Below, piece after piece: positions 8,096 to 17,456 of a DNA stretch of 64,000 nt. The position numbers were made by a program, and so were the translations under genes. The stretch is from Photobacterium galatheae (lineage in GTDB: Bacteria > Pseudomonadota > Gammaproteobacteria > Enterobacterales > Vibrionaceae): assembly GCF_000695255.1 (NCBI RefSeq), contig NZ_JMIB01000028.1, positions 1-64,000 of the forward strand, written 5' to 3'. Position 1 is the first letter of the stretch, and each line of letters opens with the position of its first letter. Below the pieces are notes generated by a model. It made no database searches, was not told the origin of the DNA, and saw only the letters and a list, made by a program, of their open reading frames with translations.

Positions 8096-9880
8096 ATGAA
8101 CCCGAATTTTTTCACGGACTACTTTGCTAAACTCCAGGAAATGAACCAAGCGTGGTGGAAGGAGTTTGATTCCGGCAAGGCAGCCATTAACACCCCGTTC
8201 AACAAAGCCATGGGTGAGTTGAACCTGGAAGATACCGCGGCTTGGCTGGAAAAAGCATCTGCCCAGCCTGCCGTGATTGCGAAAATTCAGATGGATTGGT
8301 TTGAAAGCCAAATGAAGATTTTGCAAAGCGTTACGAAGACTGGAGAAAATCAGGATGTTGTCATTCCAGAGCATGATGACAAACGATTTATTGATCCAGC
8401 CTGGCAAAATGAAGCTTTCTACAATTACATCAAACAGTCTTATTTGCTGTTCAGCAATAAGATGAAAGAAACGATAGATTCGATTGAAGGTCTAGATGAT
8501 AAAGCAAAAGAGCGTCTGAACTTTTTCTCACGTCAGGCAATTAATGCGCTGTCTCCGACCAACTTCATTACGACCAACCCTGAGTTGGCAAAATTGACGG
8601 TTGAGTCGAATGGCCAGAACCTGATTAAAGGGATGGAGCTTTTGCATGAGGACATGCAGTCCAGTGCTGATGTGCTGAAGATCCGCATGACCAATGGTGA
8701 TGCTTTCCAGGTGGGTGATAATATCGCGAACACGCCTGGAGAAGTGATTTTTAAAAATGAATTGTTTGAGCTGATCCAGTATAAGCCGCTGACTGAACAA
8801 GTGAATGCGACCCCTGTATTGATCGTTCCGCCATTTATTAATAAGTACTACATTCTGGATCTTCGTGAGAAGAACTCCATGGCGCGATGGCTGGTAGAGC
8901 AAGGGCACACAGTCTTTATGATTTCCTGGCGCAACCCGGATGCGACCATGCAGGACGTGGACTTCGATACTTATGTCTTAGATGGTGCACTGAAAGCCAT
9001 GGATGTCGTTGAAAGTGTGTCTGACGAGAAACAGATTCACACGGTCGGCTACTGTATTGGCGGGACTCTACTGGCAACGGCGCTCGCATACAGTGCTGCC
9101 AAGCGTATGCGGAATCGGGTGAAATCAGCCACATTCTTTACAACAATTCTGGACTTTTCACAGCCAGGCGAAATTGGTGTTTATATTAATGATCCAATTA
9201 TTTCGGCAATTGAAGCGCAAAACGAGCTAAAGGGCTATATGGATGGACGTTCGCTGAGTGTGACGTTTAGTCTGTTGCGTGAAAATAGCCTGTATTGGAA
9301 CTATTATGTGAACAACTACCTGAAAGGGAATAGCCCAATCGACTTCGATCTGTTGTTCTGGAATGGTGACAGCACGAATGTTGCGAAGGCTTGCCACAGT
9401 ACCTTGTTGCGTCAGTTCTATCTGGAAAACAAGTTAATGGATCCGAAGGGATTTAAAGTGGGTGGCGTTTACATTGATTTGTCGAAAATCAAAGTGCCAA
9501 GTTACTTTATTTCGACTCAGGAAGATCACATTGCCTTGTGGCAGGGCACTTATCGTGGTGCGCAGGTACTGAATGGAAATTCTGTGTTTGTGCTTGGTGA
9601 GTCGGGCCATATCGCGGGGATTATTAATCACCCGGATAAGAAAAAATATGGCTTTTACACCAACGATAAAGCAGCCACAGATCCGGAAAGCTGGCTGGCA
9701 GGTGCTTCCCGACATGATGGTTCATGGTGGCCACACTGGAATAACTGGCTGAATGGTTTCAATACCGAAGCGCAGGTGCCAGCTCGTGAAGTTGGAAACG
9801 AAAGTTACCCTGCGAATGGTGCTGCCCCGGGTGACTATGTGAAACAGACTTTGCCCATTGAGTTTTCGAATCAAAACTAA
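8096..9880 (+). CDS. phaC: Class I poly(3-hydroxyalkanoate) synthase
   Basis: Polymerises (R)-3-hydroxybutyryl-CoA into PHB at the granule surface. The product has 594 residues, normal for class I synthases that act without PhaE or PhaR subunits. The lipase-like box is GYCIGG with nucleophile C320; the catalytic aspartate lies in STQEDHIA and the histidine in GESGHIAGI. The start is ATG 8096 (MNPNFFTDYF), with AGAGG upstream. An in-frame ATG at 8042 lies within the terminator hairpin and is rejected. It is last in the pha locus and is followed by a terminator. Confidence 0.95.
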   Translation: MNPNFFTDYFAKLQEMNQAWWKEFDSGKAAINTPFNKAMGELNLEDTAAWLEKASAQPAVIAKIQMDWFESQMKILQSVTKTGENQDVVIPEHDDKRFIDPAWQNEAFYNYIKQSYLLFSNKMKETIDSIEGLDDKAKERLNFFSRQAINALSPTNFITTNPELAKLTVESNGQNLIKGMELLHEDMQSSADVLKIRMTNGDAFQVGDNIANTPGEVIFKNELFELIQYKPLTEQVNATPVLIVPPFINKYYILDLREKNSMARWLVEQGHTVFMISWRNPDATMQDVDFDTYVLDGALKAMDVVESVSDEKQIHTVGYCIGGTLLATALAYSAAKRMRNRVKSATFFTTILDFSQPGEIGVYINDPIISAIEAQNELKGYMDGRSLSVTFSLLRENSLYWNYYVNNYLKGNSPIDFDLLFWNGDSTNVAKACHSTLLRQFYLENKLMDPKGFKVGGVYIDLSKIKVPSYFISTQEDHIALWQGTYRGAQVLNGNSVFVLGESGHIAGIINHPDKKKYGFYTNDKAATDPESWLAGASRHDGSWWPHWNNWLNGFNTEAQVPAREVGNESYPANGAAPGDYVKQTLPIEFSNQN

Positions 9881-9912
9881 AAAACTGGGCAGGATATTCT
9901 TGTATTGCGCTA

Positions 9913-9940
9913 AGCCAGTGGTTTTCCACTGGCTTTTTTA
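9913..9940 (+). terminator. Intrinsic terminator after phaC
   Basis: AGCCAGTGG (9913-9921) and CCACTGGCT (9926-9934) form a 9-base stem with a short loop followed by a run of T. It ends the pha transcript. Confidence 0.9.
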
Positions 9941-10108
9941 TCGTTTTTGTTCCGTGGAACGAAAGTTATCGGATGGCAGTTTTATTCAGCCTGCATGTTC
10001 ACTTGATTCATCTCTCTGTATTTGAACGTTTTATCGGGAATAAAAGCCATCTTTTGAATTGCCTCTATCTATACTGGTGGAAGGGAGAGTTTTAAAAGTG
10101 GGCGCAGT

Positions 10109-11455
10109 ATGAAGCAGAAAAGAGATGAGGCGGGCATGACGGGTTGCGAAGAGTGCGGTCTGGTTGTGACGTTGCCTGTCCTTGCGCCTGGTCAACGAGC
10201 GAATTGCCCACGCTGCGGCCATTTGTTGATGAAAATGATCGCAAATCCGCAGCATCGTACGCTGGCTTATGGGATGGCTTGTCTGGTGATGCTGGTGCTG
10301 AGTGTCAGCTTTCCTTTTATGTCTTTTAGTGTGCAGGGGATACGTCAGGAAATTACCCTGATGCACTCTGTGGAAATGCTCAGTCAGTTTGAAAATGGTC
10401 CGTTGGCACTGCTGCTGCTACTGACGGTAGTGGTACTTCCTGCTTGCTATATGTCTTCTGTTCTCTATCTGTACTGGTTGTCTGGCAAACATGGGAAAAT
10501 TAATCAAGATAGTGTGAATCATCGTGTGAAGCGGCTCTGCAGGCTGACATTGCGCATTGAGCCTTGGCTGATGGTCGATGTGTTTTTGATTGGGATTCTG
10601 GTGAGTTTGATCAAGATTGCTGCGCTGGCGGATGTCGGGCTCGGGATGTCTTTCTGGGCGTTCTGTATTTATACCGTGCTGGTGGTGAAGTGTGTGTCTA
10701 TGGTCGACAGAACATGGTTATGGCTTCAGTTTGCCCCGATGGTGCCGTTATCTGACGTGAAAGCAGGCGACAGTCATCATTCGCGAAATCATATTGCCTG
10801 TCATGTATGTGCTCAGTTGAATCCACTTCCCGAAAAGGCTCATAGCCGATGTTTGCGATGTGGGGGAAAGCTTCACCCATATCATCCCAGGCAAAATCTT
10901 CAGTATGCCTGGGCGTTACTGCTTGCATCGGTCGTCTTTCTTTTCCCTGCGAATCTTTATCCTATGATGTATACCGTTAGCCTTGGAAAGTCGGAAGGCT
11001 CTACCATTCTTGGCGGTGTAGTGCTGCTCTGGCATCACGGTTCCTACCCGATTGCGATGGTGATTTTTTTAGCCAGTGTGATCATCCCGCTGGCCAAGAT
11101 TTGTGCGCTTGGCTGGTTGTTTTTGAAAGCAGGGGGGCATGATGACAATGAAGGCCGGAAGGCGATTCGTCGTCTGAAACTGTACCGATTAACGGAATTT
11201 ATCGGCCGGTGGTCAATGATTGATATTTTTGTCGTCGCGCTTTTGGTGGCGTTGGTGCAGTTGCAGAACCTGATGGCGATTTATCCGGGACCGGCTGCTT
11301 TGTCATTCGCCTCAGTTGTGATTCTGACCATGCTGGCGGCAATGGTTTTTGACCCCCGTATATTCTGGCAGGATGTGATTGCGGCTGATCTGCAGCAGTC
11401 TCAGGCTGAACCGGGTATCACGGCAAACCCAATACAGAAGGAACCCCGGATATGA
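10109..11455 (+). CDS. pqiA: PqiA-type inner-membrane protein
   Basis: Integral membrane partner of an MCE lipid-transport system (Pqi). The 448-residue protein contains two tandem PqiA halves. Each opens with a pair of CxxC motifs: CEECG with CPRCG near the N-terminus, and CHVCA with CLRCG around residue 231. Each is followed by about four membrane segments. The stop overlaps the pqiB start (ATGA). In E. coli PqiABC bridges the inner and outer membranes and responds to paraquat through SoxRS; no SoxS site could be assigned here. An alternative start ten codons in (MTGCEEC) is possible. Confidence 0.92.
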   Translation: MKQKRDEAGMTGCEECGLVVTLPVLAPGQRANCPRCGHLLMKMIANPQHRTLAYGMACLVMLVLSVSFPFMSFSVQGIRQEITLMHSVEMLSQFENGPLALLLLLTVVVLPACYMSSVLYLYWLSGKHGKINQDSVNHRVKRLCRLTLRIEPWLMVDVFLIGILVSLIKIAALADVGLGMSFWAFCIYTVLVVKCVSMVDRTWLWLQFAPMVPLSDVKAGDSHHSRNHIACHVCAQLNPLPEKAHSRCLRCGGKLHPYHPRQNLQYAWALLLASVVFLFPANLYPMMYTVSLGKSEGSTILGGVVLLWHHGSYPIAMVIFLASVIIPLAKICALGWLFLKAGGHDDNEGRKAIRRLKLYRLTEFIGRWSMIDIFVVALLVALVQLQNLMAIYPGPAALSFASVVILTMLAAMVFDPRIFWQDVIAADLQQSQAEPGITANPIQKEPRI

Positions 11456-13095
11456 GTGAGCAAGATCCGCCGCAGGCTGAAGTCAGTCAGATCCGACAGT
11501 TATCTCTGATATGGCTTGTCCCACTGGTCGCACTCGTCATTGGCTTTTGGATGCTGATACAGTTTCTGGCCAGTAAAGGCCCTGAAATCACACTCAAGCT
11601 GACAACTGCAGATGGGATTGAAGTTGGGAAAACAGAAATTAAAGCACTCAATGTGAAAGTGGGGATCATCACAGATGTCAAACTGAGTGATGATTACAAC
11701 TCCATTATGGCTACGGCACAAATGGACAAAGATGCCGCGAGAATGCTGAAAACCGATACCCGGTTCTGGGTGGTGAAACCGCGGATTGGGAAGCAGGGGA
11801 TTTCCGGTCTGGAGACCTTACTTTCCGGAGCTTACATTGAACTTCAGCCCGGCGTTGAAGAGAAAGAAAAAAATACATTTACCGTCTTGGATACGCCGCC
11901 GGTGGCACCGCCGGATGCCAAAGGTTTGCGCCTGATTCTGTCTCATAATGAAGCCGGTAAACTCAGCATTGGCGATCCGGTTCTTTACGAAGGTTTTACT
12001 GTAGGCAGGGTCGAAAAAGTCAGCTTTAATACTCAGACCAAGAAAGCCAATTATCAGTTATTTATTTTTGAACCTTATGACAGTCTGATCCGCAGACGGA
12101 CCCGCTTTTGGCTGTCATCCGGAGTTGAGCTGAAAATGTCTGCAGAAGGTTTTAATTTCAAAATCGGCTCTGTGGAATCGTTGCTGACTGGCGGGGTGAG
12201 TTTCAATGTCCCGGATGGTTCTGAGCCGGGTGAGCTGGTGACCAAACAACTGAGCCGTTTCAGGCTCTATAACAATCAGAATGAAGTGAGTGAGCGTTTT
12301 TACGATCGGTATCTGGAATATGTAATGTTGTTTGATGAATCGGTGAGAGGGCTGAACCAGGGGGCGCCAATTGAGTATCGGGGCGTGCGGATCGGAACCG
12401 TCTCGAAAGTCCCGCTGCGGTTGCCGAATCAGAGTAAAGGGTTTTCGAATCAGCAAATTCCGGTTCTGGCCAGAATTGAATTAGCACGCGTTCAGGAGTA
12501 TGTGGACACCCAGGATTTGCAGGACTTGCATGACAACCTGAGCAGCCAGTTTAGTAAAGGCTTGCGGGCATCGTTGAAAACGGCAAATTTCCTGACAGGG
12601 CAACTGATGGTCGATGTTGAATTTTACACCGATGAACCTGATCCTAAATTATTGACTTATAAAGATTATGATGTGTTTCCGACGATCGCTGGCGGATTTG
12701 CAGAGATCCAGAAACAAATCGCTTCTTTGCTGGATAAAATGAACAACTTACCGCTGGAAGATACCCTCAACGAGTTGAATCAGACATTGGCCGCGACAGA
12801 AAAAACGCTGAAAGCGGCAGAGGCGGCAGCAAAACATGTCAATGTTCTGTTAGCACAACGGGACACTCAAGCGATACCCGCGGAGTTGCGCAACAGCCTG
12901 ACTCAGATTCAGGCCACACTCAGCAGTTATGGCGCGGAAGGGACGACTTACCGAAATCTGGAACAGGCACTGATTCGTTTTGAGCAGGTGTTGAAAGAGC
13001 TTCAGCCCGTGCTCCGGCAGGTCAATGATAAACCGAACTCGCTGATTTTTTCTGACAGCAAAGGGAAAGACCCGATTCCAGTCGCAGGAGAATAA
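11452..13095 (+). CDS. pqiB: PqiB, MCE-domain protein
   Basis: Periplasm-spanning lipid-transfer protein. The 547-residue product has one N-terminal membrane anchor (about residues 17-36), then three MCE domains (approximately 40-140, 155-260 and 285-395), and a long C-terminal helical region rich in LAATEKTLKAAEAAAK-type repeats. In E. coli such helices form a hollow needle to the outer membrane. It overlaps pqiA by four bases and is followed two bases later by pqiC. Length matches E. coli PqiB. Confidence 0.93.
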   Translation: MSEQDPPQAEVSQIRQLSLIWLVPLVALVIGFWMLIQFLASKGPEITLKLTTADGIEVGKTEIKALNVKVGIITDVKLSDDYNSIMATAQMDKDAARMLKTDTRFWVVKPRIGKQGISGLETLLSGAYIELQPGVEEKEKNTFTVLDTPPVAPPDAKGLRLILSHNEAGKLSIGDPVLYEGFTVGRVEKVSFNTQTKKANYQLFIFEPYDSLIRRRTRFWLSSGVELKMSAEGFNFKIGSVESLLTGGVSFNVPDGSEPGELVTKQLSRFRLYNNQNEVSERFYDRYLEYVMLFDESVRGLNQGAPIEYRGVRIGTVSKVPLRLPNQSKGFSNQQIPVLARIELARVQEYVDTQDLQDLHDNLSSQFSKGLRASLKTANFLTGQLMVDVEFYTDEPDPKLLTYKDYDVFPTIAGGFAEIQKQIASLLDKMNNLPLEDTLNELNQTLAATEKTLKAAEAAAKHVNVLLAQRDTQAIPAELRNSLTQIQATLSSYGAEGTTYRNLEQALIRFEQVLKELQPVLRQVNDKPNSLIFSDSKGKDPIPVAGE

Positions 13096-13097
13096 GA

Positions 13098-13712
13098 ATG
13101 GATACACGACATGGATTCCTGAGTGCGCTGATTGCAATCGGATTGGTGTTAACCGGGTGCAGCAGCCAGCCGGAAGAATCTGAAATCACAACCTATGTAT
13201 TGCCACAGGCCCCGGAGCAAACGGCACCTGGGCTAGTGACACAGCAACCGTTGCTGGTGGTGTCACCGGTTGAAATGGCTTTGCATCTGACAGGCACAGG
13301 TCTGGTGTATCAAACCAGTGAGACCGCTGTGGTTCAGGCGCAGCAGAACCTGTGGGCGGAAGACATTGTTCGTCAGCTCACTCGGCGCATCAATGGTGAT
13401 TTACGGATCAAGCAATCACGGTACTGGCCCACAGAACGCTCTGCCGCCATTCAGACTGCAAATGTTCCCAAGTTGCAGGTTCGAGTGAATGAATTTAATG
13501 GCCATTATTCTGGGTCAGCATATTTTAGCGGGGAGTGGTTGTTAGTCGAACAGGCGGGGAATCTGAAAACTATTCAGCCGTTCAGTTTTCAGGTTCCCTT
13601 AAAAGAGCCGGGTTACAGCGCTCAGGTGAATGCACTTTCGGAAGCTGTCAGTCGGCTGACCACGCAAATTGCGCAACGATTATCGACCTCATCACTTTAT
13701 CAAACAGAGTGA
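13098..13712 (+). CDS. pqiC: PqiC, outer-membrane lipoprotein
   Basis: A 204-residue lipoprotein of the DUF330/ABC-type auxiliary family. The signal peptide ends in the lipobox LTGC, giving a lipidated cysteine near residue 21. It then reads TTYVLPQAP, the typical start of the family. In E. coli PqiC (YmbA) sits in the outer membrane and receives the PqiB needle. It starts two bases after pqiB and is the last gene of the operon. Confidence 0.9.
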   Translation: MDTRHGFLSALIAIGLVLTGCSSQPEESEITTYVLPQAPEQTAPGLVTQQPLLVVSPVEMALHLTGTGLVYQTSETAVVQAQQNLWAEDIVRQLTRRINGDLRIKQSRYWPTERSAAIQTANVPKLQVRVNEFNGHYSGSAYFSGEWLLVEQAGNLKTIQPFSFQVPLKEPGYSAQVNALSEAVSRLTTQIAQRLSTSSLYQTE

Positions 13713-13723
13713 AAGCTGGCGGG

Positions 13724-13939
13724 TTAGCGATGTTGTAGCCGGTAGTAGCCGTTGATCCAGCATTCTGGCAATTCTTCACCCGATGGAAAAGCGAGGTGTT
13801 GCTTCTCGATCATCACGGGTTCTGCCAGATCTTCACCCGACTGAAACTGCACAGTCACATGTCTTTTGAATGGGTTGGTGAGTGAGGCCATGTCGACCAC
13901 ATCGACCAAATCGCCGCTTTTGGATTCTTTCAGAAACAT
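13724..13939 (-). CDS. Small conserved protein of unknown function
   Basis: A 71-residue protein between the convergent end of pqiC and the divergent fructokinase gene. A strong ribosome-binding site (AGGAGG, 7 bases before ATG) supports translation. It opens MFLKESKSGDLVDVVDMA and ends PSGEELPECWINGYYR. I recall small proteins of this form in other marine gammaproteobacteria, sometimes called acetyltransferase without basis; I assign no function. It has no signal peptide or membrane segment. Confidence 0.75.
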   Translation of the reverse strand: MFLKESKSGDLVDVVDMASLTNPFKRHVTVQFQSGEDLAEPVMIEKQHLAFPSGEELPECWINGYYRLQHR

Positions 13940-14011
13940 AGAGGGAACCTCCTGTCTTGGGGTACTCTAATTATGGTCGATTTATCTCAGTCTGGGAAAA
14001 GGGCATCGCGA

Positions 14012-14917
14012 ATGGATAAGTATTACTGGGGCATAGATTTAGGCGGCACAAAAGTGGAATGTGCGGTGATATCCCGTGAAGATGATCGCTGTGTACTGCG
14101 GGAACGTATTCCCAGCCATGCTGAACGTGGTTATGCCCATATTCTGAATCGGATTCAGTTCTTGGTTGCACGTTGTGCAGAAACGTTAGGCTGTTATCCC
14201 TCTGAAATTGGTTTTGGGACACCCGGCGCGCTGGATCCGGTGACCGGTTTGATGAAAAATTGCAATTCTACGGCCCTGAATGGTCAGCCATTGCATCGGG
14301 ATCTGGCTGATTTGCTGAAGGTGAGAGTCAGGCTGGCTAATGATGCGAACTGCCTTGCGCTGGCGGAAACCCACCTTGGGGTTGTCCGGCAGGTGAACCC
14401 GAATGCAGAAGTGGTTTTTGCCATCATTATGGGGACTGGGGTTGGTGCCGGAATTGTCGTGAACGGGAAAGTGATTCACGGCCTTCATGGTATTGCCGGT
14501 GAGTGGGGGCATAATGTGATTGAGCCAGCGGGCCGTGAATGCTATTGCGGGAAGCGAGGTTGTCTGGAAACCGTCATTTCAGGGCAGGGACTGGAAATTG
14601 CGTATCATCAGCGCACTGGGGTACAACGCTCCTTAAGCGAAATCATGCAGTTATCGCAGCATGGAGAAGCCGATGCCATGCTGATACAGGATCGCTTAAT
14701 GCGTTACTTTGGATTGGCTGTGGCTCAGATCATCAATGTCCTTGATCCGGATGTGATTGTAGTCGGCGGCGGTGTTGGCAATATTGATTTGCTTTATGAC
14801 ACGGGAAGACAGGCGATTATGCCGCATTTGTTTAATCCGGTGCTCAATACGGCTATTGTGAAGCCCATTCTGGGCGACAGTGCCGGCGTTTTTGGTGCTG
14901 CCATGCTCGTGAAGTAG
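14012..14917 (+). CDS. mak: ROK-family fructokinase
   Basis: Phosphorylates a hexose, probably fructose, with ATP in the cytoplasm. The 301-residue product has the length of E. coli Mak. Visible ROK features: phosphate motif DLGGTK at the N-terminus, NANCLALAE-type sugar site (ANDANCLAL), the GEWGHN motif with the catalytic region, and the zinc site CYCGKRGCLE. The sugar-contact segment STALNGQPL resembles Mak more than NagK. I chose ATG 14012 (MDKYYWG), with AAAAGGG 8 bases upstream; an ATG at 13973 would add 13 residues. It is monocistronic. N-acetylglucosamine kinase is the main alternative. Confidence 0.82.
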   Translation: MDKYYWGIDLGGTKVECAVISREDDRCVLRERIPSHAERGYAHILNRIQFLVARCAETLGCYPSEIGFGTPGALDPVTGLMKNCNSTALNGQPLHRDLADLLKVRVRLANDANCLALAETHLGVVRQVNPNAEVVFAIIMGTGVGAGIVVNGKVIHGLHGIAGEWGHNVIEPAGRECYCGKRGCLETVISGQGLEIAYHQRTGVQRSLSEIMQLSQHGEADAMLIQDRLMRYFGLAVAQIINVLDPDVIVVGGGVGNIDLLYDTGRQAIMPHLFNPVLNTAIVKPILGDSAGVFGAAMLVK

Positions 14918-14978
14918 GATTTTTTATACTTCAGACTGAAGAAATAAAGGTTTTTTCTGCGTAATTATCCAGTCTGCT

Positions 14979-14996
14979 TGTAAGAGATATCTCACA
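14979..14996 (+). promoter_or_regulatory. GacA/VarA (UvrY) binding box upstream of csrB
   Basis: TGTAAG-AGATAT-CTCACA matches the GacA-family consensus TGTAAG-N6-CTTACA with one mismatch. It lies about 185 bases upstream of the predicted csrB start, the distance usual for GacA/VarA control of Csr RNAs. Confidence 0.8.
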
Positions 14997-15130
14997 AATG
15001 CGTGGGAAATGACAATTATCTCCAAGGGTTGAACACTGGCGTAAAATAAATTCTTCTATGTATTTCAGTGGCTTGAGTTATTTCGTGATATTTCGGATTA
15101 AATTGACATTAAAAGTGTGATCTCTGTTCG

Positions 15131-15158
15131 TTGCGAAGAATCCTGAATCAAGTAATCT
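15131..15158 (+). promoter_or_regulatory. Predicted csrB promoter
   Basis: TTGCGA (15131-15136) and TAATCT (15153-15158) are 16 bases apart, giving a start near 15165 just before a 5' hairpin (CCGTC/GACGG). A better -35 box, TTGACA at 15103-15108, has no good -10 at the right distance. Confidence 0.45.
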
Positions 15159-15165
15159 TTACCCC

Positions 15166-15550
15166 GTCGGAAGGAACTGACGGAACGGAACAGGAACAGG
15201 CCATGGAATTGGCAGCCTCAGGAAGAGGCAGGTGCATTAGGATGATGTATCTACAAGGACTGTGAAGGGATCATCGAATGGATTCGATACAGTAAGTAGG
15301 ATGCTTACTGGTCAGGATGACAAAAGGACCACTTCAGGAAGAAGTTAGGACACCTCCAGGATGGAGACGAGAGTTGTAACAGGATGTTGCAACGGGTCAA
15401 GAAAGACCAAATGGAACACCTCCAGGATGGAGTTTTAGGGAACGCTGAAGGAAACAGCAGTATCATGGAATGATGCAGGGAGCACTAACGTAGCGGGATT
15501 GCTGCAAGTAAGACCTAAGGGCGCAACGAAAGTTGCGCCCGCTCTTTTTT
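15166..15550 (+). ncRNA. csrB: CsrB regulatory RNA
   Basis: Small RNA of about 385 bases that sequesters the translational regulator CsrA. It carries roughly 27 GGA triplets by eye, many as CAGGA or AGGAT in hairpin loops. Two copies of CACCTCCAGGATGGAG are near identical to a repeat in E. coli CsrB. The 3' part (GCAGGGAGCA ... TAGCGGGATTGCTG) also mirrors E. coli CsrB. It ends in a clear intrinsic terminator: GGGCGCAAC (15519-15527), GAAA loop, GTTGCGCCC (15532-15540), then T6. No protein is encoded. Vibrionaceae usually have several csr RNAs, so this may be one of csrB1-csrB3. The 5' end is predicted, not known. Confidence 0.92.
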
Positions 15551-15563
15551 CTGCCTTCAAAAT

Positions 15564-16724
15564 TCAACCAGCCACGACCTGCGGCTTTTGTTTCAGACTC
15601 ACCATCAGCATATAGACGGCAGTACTTGCCAATGCGATAAAGAAGAAATTCACCAGTCCGTGCGTCTGTGTAAGAAAGCGACCTGCTGTCAGCGGTCCAA
15701 CGACAGATCCCACACTGTAACTGAACAGCATAATCTGAGTCGCAGATACAATCTGGGATGAGTCCAATTCATCACAGGCGAGGGAAATTGCAATCGGATA
15801 CAGCGCGAAAGAGGACATGCCCAGGAGTGCCAGTCCAATCACCATAATAGAGTAACCCTCAACCAGGCTCATTAAACCCGTCGCAAATATGCCCAGCAGG
15901 CAGGCTGCCGCCATTAGCAGTGATTTGCTCATTCGGCAGGAAAGTGCACTCACCACAGGCTGAATTGCCATGCCGCCTAATACTGTTGAAGCCATCAGTC
16001 CGCTGATCTGCTCTGCATTCAAGCCTTGTAACTGTAAAGAAAAAGGCAGCAGGCCGTAGATCGAACTCATAACTATCCCGGAGACAAGACATCCCAGTAC
16101 GGCAGGTTTGCTTAATGCCCGGATCTGCTTTGTGGTCAGGCTGACATGTTGCTCACACGCTGGCTGAGATTGTTTGGAGACCAGTGCAGGCAGGATGGCC
16201 ACCAAGAGCAATGCCAGAATGCTGAAAAAGGGGAATAAGCCTTCTACGCCAATAAAGCCAATGCCGAACTGTCCAAGCGTACCGCCCCCGTAAAGCGCCG
16301 TCATATAAAATCCCAGCCGTTTAGCGCGCTCTTTTTTACTGTCACCAATCAGTAACCAAGATTCCACAACCACAAAAATACCGGCCACTGCCACACCAGC
16401 AACGAATCGTGCCAGCAGCCAGATCCACTGTTCAGTCATCACTGGCATGATGACGATGGTCAGTGCCAGCAATAGCTGAAAGCCGATGAAAGACAGTCGG
16501 TGACCATGTCGTGCGACAACATTTTCAATAATCAATGCCCCGAGCAGAAGCCCAAGGTAAAAAGTACTGGCCAGCCAGCTTGCAAGCGAGGCTGGCAGTC
16601 CGTAGTGACCCAAGGTTAAAGGAATCAGGCTCATTAGATAACCTGATGCAATCGCAAAAGCTGTCAGTCCGGCAACCGGTACAAAAATACCGCCAGACTG
16701 ACGAGCCGCAGTGATTTCACTCAC
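15564..16724 (-). CDS. MFS transporter, YcaD-like
   Basis: A 386-residue inner-membrane protein with 12 predicted membrane segments of the major facilitator superfamily. Sequence landmarks such as RFVAGVAVAGIFVVVESWL, SGIVMSSIYGLLPF and FALYPIAISLACD correspond closely to E. coli YcaD. The substrate is unknown. The gene converges on csrB, its stop lying 13 bases beyond the csrB T-run. Upstream lies a long intergenic region. Confidence 0.88.
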   Translation of the reverse strand: MSEITAARQSGGIFVPVAGLTAFAIASGYLMSLIPLTLGHYGLPASLASWLASTFYLGLLLGALIIENVVARHGHRLSFIGFQLLLALTIVIMPVMTEQWIWLLARFVAGVAVAGIFVVVESWLLIGDSKKERAKRLGFYMTALYGGGTLGQFGIGFIGVEGLFPFFSILALLLVAILPALVSKQSQPACEQHVSLTTKQIRALSKPAVLGCLVSGIVMSSIYGLLPFSLQLQGLNAEQISGLMASTVLGGMAIQPVVSALSCRMSKSLLMAAACLLGIFATGLMSLVEGYSIMVIGLALLGMSSFALYPIAISLACDELDSSQIVSATQIMLFSYSVGSVVGPLTAGRFLTQTHGLVNFFFIALASTAVYMLMVSLKQKPQVVAG

Positions 16725-17456
16725 TACAGTATTCTCCAGATTTCAGGGGGCAGACCTGTACAGAGGTCGTCTGTTATGACGACAAGCAGGATCCGCTCAA
16801 GGTTTTGCAGGATAGGTTTCGGGAATGCTGGATTGGAACAGCCAGTATCCCGTAAATTTTGCGCAGAATATGGACTGAAAAAACGGTGAGGTAAAATGAG
16901 AAAAAGTAATATCCAAACATGGTTTTTCTTACACTTGATATAAGAAAATGATGCTATTTAGAGGTATGTGTATTACATTGGGTTATTATCATGTTAACAA
17001 AATGATATTTTCATAAATAACAGTGTGTTAGTTTTTTTATTTATCCGTAGAAAGCCATTGTTTCGTGGTGAAATGATTCGTCATCATTGCATTGTTTTTG
17101 ATTAAAAAATAAACAATCTGGTTTTGATATCTAAAAAAAATTTTGGGGCATTTTTGGCAGGCGCTGCTTCAGACACCTTTTGGTGCAGTGTTTCACTGAA
17201 TCTGTGCAAATTTGTTTGAGATAAAACAAAGGACTAGCGTCATTTGATTGTAAAATCGTTTAAAAACAGATGGATGCAAAGGTGGCATGGTGTGTGCTTT
17301 AGTAAAGGCAGGCTGCGATGGTGATATGCTGGTCATTGAATGGGTTTAGATGATCAGCCCATTCCGCATCATCGGGGCTACTGAGTGTAGGTACATTTTG
17401 TCAGTCATTGACTAGGGTGCTGTTCCGCGTAGCGGGGGAGCAGCACCTTTTTTTAT
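16725..17456. other. Long intergenic region with possible small-RNA gene
   Basis: About 730 bases without a protein gene. The left two thirds are AT-rich with no recognised feature besides the MFS upstream region. The right end carries an intrinsic terminator on the plus strand with no gene before it, so a short RNA ending at about 17454 is possible. I could not name a known RNA or a clear promoter. Confidence 0.5.
17416..17454 (+). terminator. Orphan plus-strand intrinsic terminator
   Basis: GGTGCTG (17416-17422) pairs with CAGCACC (17441-17447); the inner bases also partly pair, and seven T follow. The only neighbouring gene downstream (rbgA) points toward it on the minus strand, where no T-run follows, so this terminator serves some plus-strand transcript starting within 16725-17400. 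Confidence 0.7.
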
